The notes under the pieces: model-generated
Told to the model about the DNA's origin: nothing
Database searches by the model: none
What the model saw: the letters and a program-made list of their open reading frames with translations, nothing else
From: a virus
Direction: 5' to 3' (one strand)
Virus record (IMG/VR): IMGVR_UViG_3300021433_000008
Span: 1-44,727 of that record
Length of the DNA: 44,727 nt
Position numbers and translations under genes: made by a program
In this document: piece after piece, positions 14,039 to 21,081 of the stretch
Layout of the letters: every line of letters starts with the position of its first letter
Numbering within the stretch: the stretch's first letter is position 1

Positions 14039-14254
14039 TCATTCTGTTTGCCTGTCAAGGGGTTTCTGCTCCAAACGCCTAGCTGCTTCTTTTTTCTCTA
14101 TCCGCTCACGTGCCATCTCTTCCCGAACCACTTCGTAGATGCCGAAAGCGTTCCAGCCGTGCATAGCCATCATCGTCACAATATCTCCGGGCACACGCAG
14201 GTGAACCTTGCGGTTCAGTTCGTGGCTGTAAAATTGTCTCTTCGCAAACATCAT
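14039..14254 (-). CDS. Hypothetical basic helical protein, 71 residues
   Basis: Two adjacent ATGs (14254 and 14251) follow an AAAGGAG site; the second has the better spacing. The segment LNRKVHLRVPGDIVTMMAMHGWN and a charged helix (REEMARERIEKKEAARR) suggest a small DNA-binding or ribbon-helix-like protein. No family is certain. It is the last gene before the gene-free structured stretch. Confidence 0.6.
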   Translation of the reverse strand: MMFAKRQFYSHELNRKVHLRVPGDIVTMMAMHGWNAFGIYEVVREEMARERIEKKEAARRLEQKPLDRQTE

Positions 14255-14278
14255 TTCTCCTTTCCGCTAAATACGGCT

Positions 14279-14431
14279 TCAATGTTTCTTGGTCCCGGTA
14301 TTAATCACTGCGTTACAGCGGACGCAATGTCCGCCGCCCTTACACCGCCAGCACTCGCAAGAGCATTCCCTATTTTTTCCTGGGGGCCATGTCTTTCGGA
14401 TGATCTTATTTACGTACGGTTCTGTACTCAC
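14279..14431 (-). CDS. 50-residue cysteine-rich zinc-finger protein
   Basis: GTG at 14431 with AGAGGAG at five-base spacing. Contains CSCECWRCKGGGHCVRCN, six Cys and one His in 18 residues, a clear metal-binding cluster, then a short basic tail. Its start overlaps the stop of a short upstream frame (GTGA). Probably nucleic-acid or protein binding. Confidence 0.6.
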   Translation of the reverse strand: MSTEPYVNKIIRKTWPPGKNRECSCECWRCKGGGHCVRCNAVINTGTKKH

Positions 14432-14433
14432 TT

Positions 14434-14591
14434 AATCTCCTCTCTCGCTTCAAGCAAAATCTTTTGTTGCGCTAGCCGCGATGCTGCCCGCTCTGAGGTT
14501 GTGTCAAAAGGCCCCCTCTACTGCCGCGCCCCCGCCAGCCGCTGCGCTTCACCCACCTCGACGTTCCGAGCGGCTCTTACCTAGCGGCTTC
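14434..14591 (-). pseudogene. Short coding-like frame interrupted by a TAG
   Basis: In one minus frame the codons read RAARNVEVGEAQRLAGARQ, then a TAG, then a helical segment ending SRLAQQKILLEAREEIK before a stop that overlaps the next gene's GTG. Both halves look protein-like but neither has a good start. TAG is used as a normal stop elsewhere in this genome, so a decayed gene is the simplest reading. Confidence 0.25.
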
Positions 14592-14801
14592 TTATGCTTG
14601 GTTTTCCTTTTGGTTGGCCATCGCCTTTTTTGCAAAGAAACAGCCTTCCTCTAGTTTGGTCTTGACGATGGCTATTTCTCGCCCGCCAGCGCCAGCAATC
14701 CCGACAACCGCGCTCAGTAAGCGGTCAAACTCCTCCGCCAATCTGCCAGCCTTAGTTTTGCCGACTTCATTGAGCATGTGCACTTCAAATAGTGGGTCCA
14801 T
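14592..14801 (-). CDS. Acb2-like small helical protein (putative cyclic-nucleotide sponge)
   Basis: 69 residues from the ATG at 14801, which has a strong AAAAGGAG site; the longer frame overlaps the upstream gene. Pattern: HMLNEVGKTKA, then a helix with LLSAVV, then REIAIVKTKLEEGCFFAKKAMA. The R-x-x-(A/S)-I-x-(K/R)-T-x-L-x-x-G helix followed by a Lys/Ala-rich end resembles the alpha-hairpin of Acb2/Tad1-type proteins, which bind cyclic oligonucleotide or Thoeris signals and block CBASS-type defence. That resemblance is from memory, not from a search. An unrelated small helical protein is the alternative. Confidence 0.5.
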   Translation of the reverse strand: MDPLFEVHMLNEVGKTKAGRLAEEFDRLLSAVVGIAGAGGREIAIVKTKLEEGCFFAKKAMANQKENQA

Positions 14802-15015
14802 TTTTCTCCTTTTTATTTCTTCTGCGGTACGCCAGAAGGTCGCGTCTTTTGTCTTGCTCGGCACGCATTACACTCACAAAATAATCCAGTGTCACCGTTT
14901 CATGCTCGCCGTTAGGGTAGAAACATCGCACTTTTTCCTCGCTCATCTGCCGGAAGAACACAAACCTGTACAGCCCGCCGTAGCAACCAGTCGTCTCCAT
15001 TGTTACGCGGTCCAT
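14785..15015 (-). CDS. Hypothetical protein, 76 residues
   Basis: ATG at 15015 (a second ATG lies at 15000). Aromatic beta-like N-terminal half (CYGGLYRFVFFRQM) and a basic helical C-terminus (DLLAYRRRNKKEKNG). Its end overlaps the Acb2-like start by 17 bases. No family recognised. Confidence 0.55.
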   Translation of the reverse strand: MDRVTMETTGCYGGLYRFVFFRQMSEEKVRCFYPNGEHETVTLDYFVSVMRAEQDKRRDLLAYRRRNKKEKNGPTI

Positions 15016-15041
15016 AGCCCTACCTAGCCTTTTTGGGTGCG

Positions 15042-15668
15042 CTAGCCATGCTGCTTCCTTTTCACTGCTTGCTGGGCGCAGAGCTTGCCCATGATGGCCG
15101 TCAGGCGGGTGCTGTGCTCGTCGAGCCGGGTGAAAATAGCTGCCAGCCGCTGGTTAATCGCCTCTACCTGCTCCGCTCTTGCCTTGAGAATCCCTGGCAG
15201 GGCGGCGGTAGCTTTGGCCTCGCGGTCCAGTAGTTCGTTTATCCCGGCCAGCAGCTCTTTGTATTGGGCTTCTCGGCGCTGGACGACTTCTACTCCATTT
15301 GCACCGATCGCGTCTATTGCCGCCAGCAATTTCACTTGGTTTGCGGCGATGGTTTCCATTTTGGAAATTGTCCGGCCATCGGCATTGTCGATTCGTTTCA
15401 CCAAGGCCAATTCCTGCTGTAAGTATGCCTGTCTGTGATTTTGAAGACCGACCGTCAACGTTTCCAGCTTCCCGAGCAGCAACTCCCTGAACCGCACGGT
15501 GTCTTTCTTGGCCTCCAGAAGCAAGTCCAGCTTTTCGTTGATCTTGCGAAGTGAGAGCATCTCCGTTGGCTGTTCAGGTTCTTTGTAGGGCTTCTGATTT
15601 TGGCTTCCGTGCACCGGGCAGGGCTGGCCGTGCCAGTAAACATCCCCGCAATGACAGGCTGCTTCCAT
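15042..15668 (-). CDS. Long coiled-coil protein with N-terminal Cys/His site
   Basis: 208 residues from the ATG at 15668. Residues 1-22 hold ACHCGDVYWHGQPCPVHG, a possible zinc site. From about residue 38 the protein is one long coiled coil, rich in Leu, Ala, Lys and Glu (LREAKKDTVRFRELLLGKLE-like heptads). Such proteins may bridge or scaffold nucleoprotein complexes. Function unknown. Confidence 0.55.
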   Translation of the reverse strand: MEAACHCGDVYWHGQPCPVHGSQNQKPYKEPEQPTEMLSLRKINEKLDLLLEAKKDTVRFRELLLGKLETLTVGLQNHRQAYLQQELALVKRIDNADGRTISKMETIAANQVKLLAAIDAIGANGVEVVQRREAQYKELLAGINELLDREAKATAALPGILKARAEQVEAINQRLAAIFTRLDEHSTRLTAIMGKLCAQQAVKRKQHG

Positions 15669-15698
15669 AGCCCCTCTCAATCCGATCCCGGCGCTAGC

Positions 15699-16280
15699 CT
15701 ACAGCGTCGGTCTTGCAAACTCTCCAAAACTTTTGCGCCGCATCTCTTCCAAAAATAGACCTTTCCCGGTTGGGACGTAGCCCATTCTGGTTTTGATCCA
15801 TGCATAAAACTCTGATTCTTTCGTATCCATGCGGATGGTGCGCCCGCTACTTCCAGTTGGACTGATAGCTGTCCCCACGACTACATCTAACGGCACAAAC
15901 ATCACGATAGCGCCGTCGGAGAGAACAATGCCAATTCCTTGAGCTGACCAGAAGTCGATGCGCCCTCCAAATTCCGCATAGAGAGCGTCAAGGCAGAATT
16001 TAGGGATACGCTTCGGGCGCATGGTCTTTAGGAGAGTCAAAAAGAACCTTTCAACGGAACGCGGCGGTGCTGCCTGCGTATTGACAGCCTTGCTCATGGC
16101 TGTTTTTAGGGCGTCCAGCAACCCGTTTATTTGAGCACGCTCCACGACGTTAATCTGCTCAGGAGAAAGAGAGGATTTCCACCAATCAGGCCCTTGCTCA
16201 ACGGTTTCAAATTTCCTGACTTCGGTTATAGCCAAGCCAAAAGTTATTTCCTCACCACAGCAAGGACACAGTAGCTTCAT
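15699..16280 (-). CDS. Zinc-finger hypothetical protein, 193 residues
   Basis: ATG at 16280. Starts MKLLCPCCGEEITFG, a C-x-x-C-type knuckle, followed by helices and a C-terminal beta-rich region (IGIVLSDGAIVMFVPLDVVV). No catalytic motif recognised. Sits between a small membrane protein gene and the coiled-coil gene of the early operon. Confidence 0.6.
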   Translation of the reverse strand: MKLLCPCCGEEITFGLAITEVRKFETVEQGPDWWKSSLSPEQINVVERAQINGLLDALKTAMSKAVNTQAAPPRSVERFFLTLLKTMRPKRIPKFCLDALYAEFGGRIDFWSAQGIGIVLSDGAIVMFVPLDVVVGTAISPTGSSGRTIRMDTKESEFYAWIKTRMGYVPTGKGLFLEEMRRKSFGEFARPTL

Positions 16281-16350
16281 CCAGCCTCTCCTCGATTGAC
16301 CCCGGCGCTAGCCATGATTGATGCGGACGCCGAGGTGTTCCCAAAAACTC

Positions 16351-16542
16351 TTACTGATTCGCCCACAACCCTAAACCAATCGCCACAACCGCCAGCGCTC
16401 CCAGCCAGCACAAAACCACCAGCAATTCTTCGCCAGTGATGTCGTGCCGTTCCCGCAACTGGGCTAGGATGGCTCGCGCGCGGCGGCGGTCGGCTTCCAG
16501 AGCGATGTCTTCGGATGTGAGCATGGGCCTAGGGTTCTTCAT
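16351..16542 (-). CDS. 63-residue protein with C-terminal membrane helix
   Basis: Start overlaps the end of the upstream gene by 14 bases. The N-terminal part is a charged helix (LEADRRRARAILAQLRERH), and residues about 38-60 form one membrane span (LLVVLCWLGALAVVAIGLGL). A small early membrane protein may act in exclusion or host takeover. Not recognised. Confidence 0.55.
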   Translation of the reverse strand: MKNPRPMLTSEDIALEADRRRARAILAQLRERHDITGEELLVVLCWLGALAVVAIGLGLWANQ

Positions 16543-16837
16543 TGCCAGCCTCCAGCAACGCTCTAATCGTCGTTTCCGGCACCGCAGCCAGGATGTCGCA
16601 CATTAGGCTTACAGTGACCGTCTTATTCACGCAAATGCCCATCCAGCGGTCCCGCTCGGCATTGAATCTCGAATAGGTCACTTCATCCACGTCCCAGATA
16701 ATCCGCTTGCGCTTCTCCCGGTTGGCTTTGCGCTTCTGAGCCTCGACTTTTGGCATGTACAGCACGGCTGGTTCTTCGCCTCGCCCCTTGTCGATCAGAA
16801 ACTTAACCTGAGCCAGCACGTCTAGTACGCTAGGCAC
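16529..16837 (-). CDS. Hypothetical protein, 102 residues
   Basis: ATG at 16837, eight bases inside the ERF gene's 3' end. Basic stretch in the middle (QKRKANREKRKRIIWDVDE), then helix. The basic segment suggests nucleic-acid contact. No known domain. Being immediately downstream of the annealing protein, it may be a recombination accessory; this is inference. Confidence 0.55.
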   Translation of the reverse strand: MPSVLDVLAQVKFLIDKGRGEEPAVLYMPKVEAQKRKANREKRKRIIWDVDEVTYSRFNAERDRWMGICVNKTVTVSLMCDILAAVPETTIRALLEAGNEEP

Positions 16838-17600
16838 TGGGGTTCGCCAGCAGCTTGATGGTTATGCCGCAATCCCCGGCCAGTTTATCGAGCAATTCAT
16901 CCATCTTCGAAGTTGAAACCAGAATGGTGTCGGACTTGGTTACCCGGGCAATGTAGGGCTTTAGGACTTGCTTCAGCCCTTCGGCGGCAACTTGATCCAT
17001 GCCAGAGCCAAATTCTTTGATGTTGATGAACTCGGCGAAGTGGCCGTTGTGTTCGTTGGGCACGGTGTAAAACAGCGTGGTGACGGGTTCGGACTTTGCG
17101 CCGTTGGCTCGCTTGGCTTTGTGCTCGGCGATCTTCTTGTCAGCGACAGCTTGCGCGGCCTGGGCGCTTCCAATACCCACCGCCGCGTTGCCGTCGTCAT
17201 CAGCCCTCGGTACCACGAAAATGTTTTGCAGGGCGTACCTGGCGGCGTACGTGAGGCCGGAACCAACGCTGTGGCCGTCGAACTTGTCCCGCTGGACAGC
17301 AGGAATCGACATTTCGGACTCTTCCCACTGGCCGGATTTGTGCTGGATGCGCGTTGTGATGGTTGAATAGGCTTCCACGCCATCGCCAACCGCTTTGTAC
17401 TCAAGAGACGGGTGTTGCCTAACGCCTATCCCTTCAGCGTTCAGGTGCTCAAGTGTAGCGTCGATGATGCTCGTTATATCGGCGTACTTCGATCGCGGGA
17501 AGGCGGGATTGATGCTGCTCTTGATGGCTGCGGTAAACTTGGCTTGCGCTCGGGCAAAAGCCTCGGCTAGTTCGTTGGTCAGTTCACTTGTTCGGATCAC
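16830..17600 (-). CDS. erf: ERF-family single-strand DNA annealing protein
   Basis: 256 residues, the usual size. Residues about 38-60 read SKYADITSIIDATLEHLNAEG, which is the conserved start of ERF proteins. Next come the KSGQWEESEMSIP and HSVGSGLTYAARYALQNIF blocks, then ADDDGNAA. ERF proteins form rings that anneal complementary single strands in phage recombination and genome circularisation. The gene is coupled to its upstream neighbour (ATGA at 17600). No exonuclease partner is recognised next to it. Confidence 0.88.
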   Translation of the reverse strand: MIRTSELTNELAEAFARAQAKFTAAIKSSINPAFPRSKYADITSIIDATLEHLNAEGIGVRQHPSLEYKAVGDGVEAYSTITTRIQHKSGQWEESEMSIPAVQRDKFDGHSVGSGLTYAARYALQNIFVVPRADDDGNAAVGIGSAQAAQAVADKKIAEHKAKRANGAKSEPVTTLFYTVPNEHNGHFAEFINIKEFGSGMDQVAAEGLKQVLKPYIARVTKSDTILVSTSKMDELLDKLAGDCGITIKLLANPSA

Positions 17601-17833
17601 AATCCCTCTTTTCTTTTGTCCAGCTCTTGCTCGGCTCGGTCGATCACTTCCGCTTCGGCTGCTATCCGGTCGCGCTCCTCAGCGCACAGCAGCATGACTC
17701 GGTCGGAGATGGCGTCTAACTCTTGTGCCGTGCAAGGTTCGTCACGATAGACTTTCTTGCACGTCCGCTGGACGATGTCTGCCATCTCTTGAAACAGGTC
17801 GGACGGCCTCACGGCTTCACCTTCAGATTCCAC
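17597..17833 (-). CDS. Hypothetical acidic helical protein, 78 residues
   Basis: ATG at 17833; stop overlaps the ERF start. Mostly helical and acidic (LFQEMADIVQRTCKK and AELEVIDRAEQELDK-like). A start at the in-frame GTG of residue 8 is possible. No family recognised; coupling to ERF suggests a recombination-linked early role. Confidence 0.55.
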   Translation of the reverse strand: MESEGEAVRPSDLFQEMADIVQRTCKKVYRDEPCTAQELDAISDRVMLLCAEERDRIAAEAEVIDRAEQELDKRKEGL

Positions 17834-18048
17834 TTGAACGGTTCTTTTGGGTCAATGAACATCGGCCTGACGTGGCGTTCTTCGTACATGCAGGCCGCCA
17901 AATGGCAGGCTTCGCGCAACTCGCTTGGCGTGTAATTGCACTGTTCCATTTGGGCGTGCAGCGTATCCACTAGGACATGGAAAAGTCCGTCGTTACGGTA
18001 GCGGTCGTAGGGGCTGAGCCTGTCCCATTCTGTCGGTTCGTGCTTCAC
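17809..18048 (-). CDS. Conserved phage early protein, 79 residues
   Basis: ATG at 18048 overlapping the stop upstream. Contains LSPYDRYRNDGLFHVLVDTL and YTPSELREACHLAACMYEE, a Cys/His helix pattern that I recognise from small early proteins of many phages, with no known function. Its 3' end overlaps the next gene by 25 bases. Confidence 0.6.
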   Translation of the reverse strand: MKHEPTEWDRLSPYDRYRNDGLFHVLVDTLHAQMEQCNYTPSELREACHLAACMYEERHVRPMFIDPKEPFKWNLKVKP

Positions 18049-18251
18049 AGCCCATGCCTCACGTTTCTGTTCGTCAAGCCCCGCCCGCCAAGCGCGCGCT
18101 CCAAGGCTTCCTTGACCTTTTTGCGCTGTTCGGCCAGCCAGGCACGCTTCAAGAGCCGTTCAAACTCGTCGGCGGACATCTCGCTGCCGTCGCATTCGCA
18201 CTCGTCCAGGTAGATGGTGGCCCCGCAGTGCGGGCAGACTCGGCCATCCAT
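18045..18251 (-). CDS. Zinc-ribbon protein, 68 residues
   Basis: ATG at 18251 (MDGRVCPHCGATIYLDECEC). C-P-H-C followed 11 residues later by C-x-C gives a zinc ribbon; the rest is a charged helix ending in a basic tail. An earlier in-frame GTG at 18284 lies within the upstream gene. Probably a small DNA- or protein-binding factor. Confidence 0.55.
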   Translation of the reverse strand: MDGRVCPHCGATIYLDECECDGSEMSADEFERLLKRAWLAEQRKKVKEALERALGGRGLTNRNVRHGL

Positions 18252-18262
18252 GGTTTCCAGGC

Positions 18263-18550
18263 TCAAGGCCGCACCACGCACCAAACACTCTTGTTGTCGC
18301 GCACGGTTGAGAATTTGCTGACGTGCGGCGTTCCTTTGGCTCGGAGTGCGGCGAATCGCTCATTGCGCGCGGTTTTATTGGCAAACTCCTCGACGGTCAT
18401 CTTCTGCTCGCCGTATTGGTGGCCACGACCAGCAAATGGCGTGCGAGAATGCCTCATCTTTGTGCGGCGTCCAGCCCATCCGGGGCGTTCTGAAGCTTCC
18501 TTCCAGTCCTGAAAGCTCAGAATATTCATGATTTTCTCTAGCAGGTTCAT
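18263..18550 (-). CDS. Hypothetical protein, 95 residues
   Basis: ATG at 18550 overlaps the stop of the upstream gene (ATGA), which decides between the several open frames here. Basic N-terminal half with Arg/Gly (WAGRRTKMRHSRTPFAGRG) and a helix TVEEFANKTARNERFAALR. Function unknown. Confidence 0.5.
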   Translation of the reverse strand: MNLLEKIMNILSFQDWKEASERPGWAGRRTKMRHSRTPFAGRGHQYGEQKMTVEEFANKTARNERFAALRAKGTPHVSKFSTVRDNKSVWCVVRP

Positions 18551-18792
18551 AGGCCCTCCTGATCAGCTCGAAAGCATGTTTTGCTGCAATACTTGTCGGA
18601 TTTGTCCGCAATCGCCCTACCGCAAAAGTGGCAAGCGTACTCCCGCAGGATGCTGTCGTAGCAGGCTTCGGCCACGCACAGAGCTTCGAAATCTCCCGAG
18701 ATTTGAATGTCTTCGTCAGCTTTGGCCAGCGGGCGCAAGTAGCGCACTATGCCTTCGAGTTGCGCCAGCCCTTCGTCTTCGTCAACGGTCAT
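18547..18792 (-). CDS. Zinc-finger protein, 81 residues
   Basis: ATG at 18792 overlapping the upstream stop. Acidic helical N-terminus, then ACHFCGRAIADKSDKYCSKT, with two Cys pairs and a nearby C, a typical treble-clef-like zinc ribbon. One of at least five such zinc proteins in this operon. No specific function recognised. Confidence 0.6.
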   Translation of the reverse strand: MTVDEDEGLAQLEGIVRYLRPLAKADEDIQISGDFEALCVAEACYDSILREYACHFCGRAIADKSDKYCSKTCFRADQEGL

Positions 18793-19085
18793 GGCTTGCT
18801 CGCTTTCTGGATGGCTGCTCGCAAATTGGTCAGCGGATAGCCTAAATCCGATAATCCTTCAAAGCTCGGCTCATCAAACGCCGATATGACGTTCTTCGCT
18901 GCCGCAAGCAATTCATCCCGTTCGGCTTTCAGCACGTCCCATTGAGCCAAGAGGTGTTCGGCGTCGGCTTTGTAGCGGTTGCGTTCGTCGGCGATGCGCA
19001 AGGCTGTGGCGCCTAGCTTGTCGATGTCCTGCTCGAGCGTGGTGAGTTCGGAGTTGGTGCCTAGGACTAGTTTTGGTTCGCTCAT
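18789..19085 (-). CDS. Coiled-coil early protein, 98 residues
   Basis: ATG at 19085 coupled to the upstream stop. A helical coiled coil (ALRIADERNRYKADAEHLLA) with a C-terminal NLRAAIQKA motif common in small phage early proteins. Function unknown. Confidence 0.6.
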   Translation of the reverse strand: MSEPKLVLGTNSELTTLEQDIDKLGATALRIADERNRYKADAEHLLAQWDVLKAERDELLAAAKNVISAFDEPSFEGLSDLGYPLTNLRAAIQKASKP

Positions 19086-19486
19086 GGTTTCTCCGACTGA
19101 AAGTCCAGAACAATGTCAGTTTTTTCTAGTGGTTGCGTCCACTTCCAGGAATTGCTGTTGGTGATGATGCGGTCCCACCCGTTGCATTCCATATTGGAAA
19201 CGAGAATACGATCTTCCTTCGTGGCTCGGGCCTTCACTTCCGCCAGCGTCTCGACTTTCCCGCCAAGGTAATACATCGGGCCGGTTGCGGTGACTTTGGA
19301 ATCAAGGTCGCCCGGCTTGCGCGTGCGCGTCGTAAAGCGGAATCCGTAAGGCAGGGCGTCGTAGCGTTCCTTGATGTTTTTGGCCATGACGATAGCCTGC
19401 TCAACGCTCCATGATTCGATTGGTTTTTCAGTTGTCTCGGCAACGAACGTTCCCGGACTGTAAAACGTCACAAAATGTCTTACCAT
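19082..19486 (-). CDS. Conserved hypothetical phage protein, 134 residues
   Basis: ATG at 19486, preceded by GGAGAGG; a longer frame starts with TTG at 19564 overlapping the upstream gene but lacks a good site. Pattern HFVTFYSPGTFVAE near the start, then AKNIKERYDALPYGFRF and TGPMYYLGGKVETLAEV, seen in other phages as a hypothetical protein. Function unknown. Confidence 0.65.
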   Translation of the reverse strand: MVRHFVTFYSPGTFVAETTEKPIESWSVEQAIVMAKNIKERYDALPYGFRFTTRTRKPGDLDSKVTATGPMYYLGGKVETLAEVKARATKEDRILVSNMECNGWDRIITNSNSWKWTQPLEKTDIVLDFQSEKP

Positions 19487-19560
19487 TTCAGCCTCTCCTC
19501 GGTTTTCTGTTGCGCTAGCTCGTAAACTACTGATCTTGCTGAGGTTTGTGCAAAACCTCT

Positions 19561-19956
19561 TCAAACATTTTCTCTTGCCGCTTTGCGTGCGAGATCGCCC
19601 TGCTCGACCAGGTTCACATCAAATCTCATGGAAGCTTCGGCAATCACAGCGTCAGCCCGCACCGGATCCAGCACGTCAAACGGGCATCCCCACAGCAGAA
19701 ACGAAACCTCATCGAGCATGGAATCAACTTTACGCTCGACTTGCGTGCGTTCGCGCCGCTCGGTGGCCGGGGCTGGCACAACGGGCTGTTCTGCTCGGGT
19801 ATGGCGCGGGCACCAGCCGCTCTGGCAACCCTTGGCAGGCACCATTTCGCGCGTCATAGGGTGGCAGACCAGCACCCGCCAGAGGCAGCGGTTCTGTTTG
19901 CAGAATCTTTCGGGGTGCTTTTCTTTGTCCAGGGCGACTTTGGCTTGGATGTTCAT
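19561..19956 (-). CDS. Zinc-ribbon protein, 131 residues, first gene of the early operon
   Basis: ATG at 19956, the first gene downstream of the divergent control region. A Cys/His cluster near residues 19-52 (HPERFCKQNRCLWRVLVC and GWCPRH) is a zinc-binding site; the C-terminal half is acidic and helical. As the first early gene it is likely among the earliest phage products made. Confidence 0.6.
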   Translation of the reverse strand: MNIQAKVALDKEKHPERFCKQNRCLWRVLVCHPMTREMVPAKGCQSGWCPRHTRAEQPVVPAPATERRERTQVERKVDSMLDEVSFLLWGCPFDVLDPVRADAVIAEASMRFDVNLVEQGDLARKAARENV

Positions 19957-20050
19957 GTACCGAGAATACGCTTATTTGAGTAGAATGCAAGAGAATAAAA
20001 GTCCTAGTACCAAAATAATCTTGCAATCAGCGTATTGGGGTAGTAGGCTT
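19957..20050. promoter_or_regulatory. Divergent promoter/operator region between early and HTH genes
   Basis: 94 AT-rich bases between two divergent genes. Two direct repeats, GCTTATTTGAGTAG (19970-19983) and GCGTATTGGGGTAG (20030-20043), match at 11 of 14 positions, exactly 60 bp apart. Each also carries an arm of an AATACGCT/AGCGTATT inverted pair. This fits an operator read by the Cro-like protein encoded next to it. Exact -35 and -10 boxes are not clear. Confidence 0.55.
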
Positions 20051-20233
20051 ATGGCCATGGACGTGATTCGGGAGTTAGAGAAGCAGGTGCGCAAGGCAGG
20101 CAGCCAGAAAGAGGCTGCGGATGCTTTGGGTATCTCGGCGCAATATCTTAACGACCTTTTGCGCGGGCGGCGTGAGGCTAGCGGTAATGTGCTAGAAAAG
20201 CTAGGGTTAAAGCGTATTGTGGTGCGAGCATGA
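20051..20233 (+). CDS. Small Cro/C1-type HTH regulator
   Basis: 60 residues from the ATG at 20051 (a second ATG at 20057). Residues about 18-46, SQKEAADALGISAQYLNDLL, are a canonical helix-turn-helix as in Cro, followed by a basic arm. It lies next to the repeated operator-like sequences, so it likely controls the early and perhaps late promoters. Its stop overlaps the next ATG. No larger repressor or integrase is seen, so a lysogenic switch is not implied. Confidence 0.8.
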   Translation: MAMDVIRELEKQVRKAGSQKEAADALGISAQYLNDLLRGRREASGNVLEKLGLKRIVVRA

Positions 20234-20667
20234 GACTGTCGCCGTGGGAATTAAACTGGCTCAAACAGATGAAACAGGCATTCCGTGGCAGTGCCGAAGA
20301 TTCGCGTTGGATACGCAATATTAGGCGTCGTCACGGGCTTTTGAAGCCGATCAAGCCCGCAATCGTTTCCATTAATGTCAATGCGCAGCGCACTCTAGAG
20401 GAACATCTCGTATATAAGCGGGCCATGATGCGGGCTGCTCAGATTGTATGCCGGGCCATCAAAGCAGGAAAACTCACTCACCCAACGAAACTGGTCTGCG
20501 TGGATTGCAAGATTCGTCCAGCAACATCCTACGAGCATAGGGATTACGCCAAACCGCTGGACGTGGACCCTATTTGTCAGAGTTGCAACATAAAGCGCGG
20601 TCCGGCGATTATCAGTCAGCCAGTCCCATCAAATCCAAACAAAGCGCGTGTGCGGGCGATAGCGTGA
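20230..20667 (+). CDS. HNH-like Cys/His protein, 145 residues
   Basis: ATG overlaps the preceding stop (ATGA). C90-V-D-C93, then H103 in SYEHRDY, then C116-x-x-C119 forms the zinc/HNH-like block of a widespread small phage protein. The N-terminal two thirds is basic and helical. HNH nucleases often sit next to terminase genes and assist packaging; here it opens the packaging side of the genome. Catalytic activity is likely but not certain. Confidence 0.6.
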   Translation: MRLSPWELNWLKQMKQAFRGSAEDSRWIRNIRRRHGLLKPIKPAIVSINVNAQRTLEEHLVYKRAMMRAAQIVCRAIKAGKLTHPTKLVCVDCKIRPATSYEHRDYAKPLDVDPICQSCNIKRGPAIISQPVPSNPNKARVRAIA

Positions 20668-20670
20668 GCG

Positions 20671-21069
20671 TTGTTCCTTATTGAACATCCGCTGATTGTT
20701 CTTGCATTCCCGCCCAAACTAGCGAATTATTTGTGCGCGCACTCCCTGACCACAGGCAGGGGCAGATTCCTGTTGCCTGGACCCGAGCACGTCGAAGGTT
20801 TTCTATTGCCGCACCGCAACTATCTGATTCGCTACCCGAACGGCTTCAAACGCCACGCCAGCCGGCAAGAAATCCTATTGCTCGGCTCATCCCTAGAGCA
20901 GACCGGCCCGCGAGAATACCAGGCCAAAACCATGGCGATGGATGGCGCGCGCACGGAGCCGGACTATTACCGAGGGCTCTTCATCTTCGAAGATCCCCGC
21001 CACAAGCGGCACACCGAGCGGCTAGAGAGTTCCGAAGCATTAGCATTGAGACTCCAAATTCAAATCTGA
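20671..21069 (+). CDS. Hypothetical protein, 132 residues
   Basis: The frame opens after a TGA at 20665 and the only early start is a TTG at 20671. Contains RGRFLLPGPEHVEGFLLP and a Tyr/Pro-rich N-terminal half, with an acidic helical end. No motif recognised. It precedes two virion-like genes. Confidence 0.5.
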   Translation: MFLIEHPLIVLAFPPKLANYLCAHSLTTGRGRFLLPGPEHVEGFLLPHRNYLIRYPNGFKRHASRQEILLLGSSLEQTGPREYQAKTMAMDGARTEPDYYRGLFIFEDPRHKRHTERLESSEALALRLQIQI

Positions 21070-21081
21070 GAGGAAACACCC

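Noticed and set aside
13456-14042. Long minus-strand open frames across the gene-free stretch (for example 13473-14042).
   Set aside because: No ribosome sites, odd amino-acid composition, and strong inverted pairs explain the stretch better as RNA or a DNA element.
14410-14425. CGTACGGTTC on the plus strand looks like part of group II intron domain V.
   Set aside because: No matching GAGC-type 5' half or bulged stem lies 30-40 bases upstream, and the stretch is explained by the small zinc-finger gene on the other strand.
14434-14591. In-frame TAG suggesting amber recoding of this phage.
   Set aside because: Many clear genes here end at TAG (for example 2618, 5018, 29032, 30331), so TAG works as a stop.
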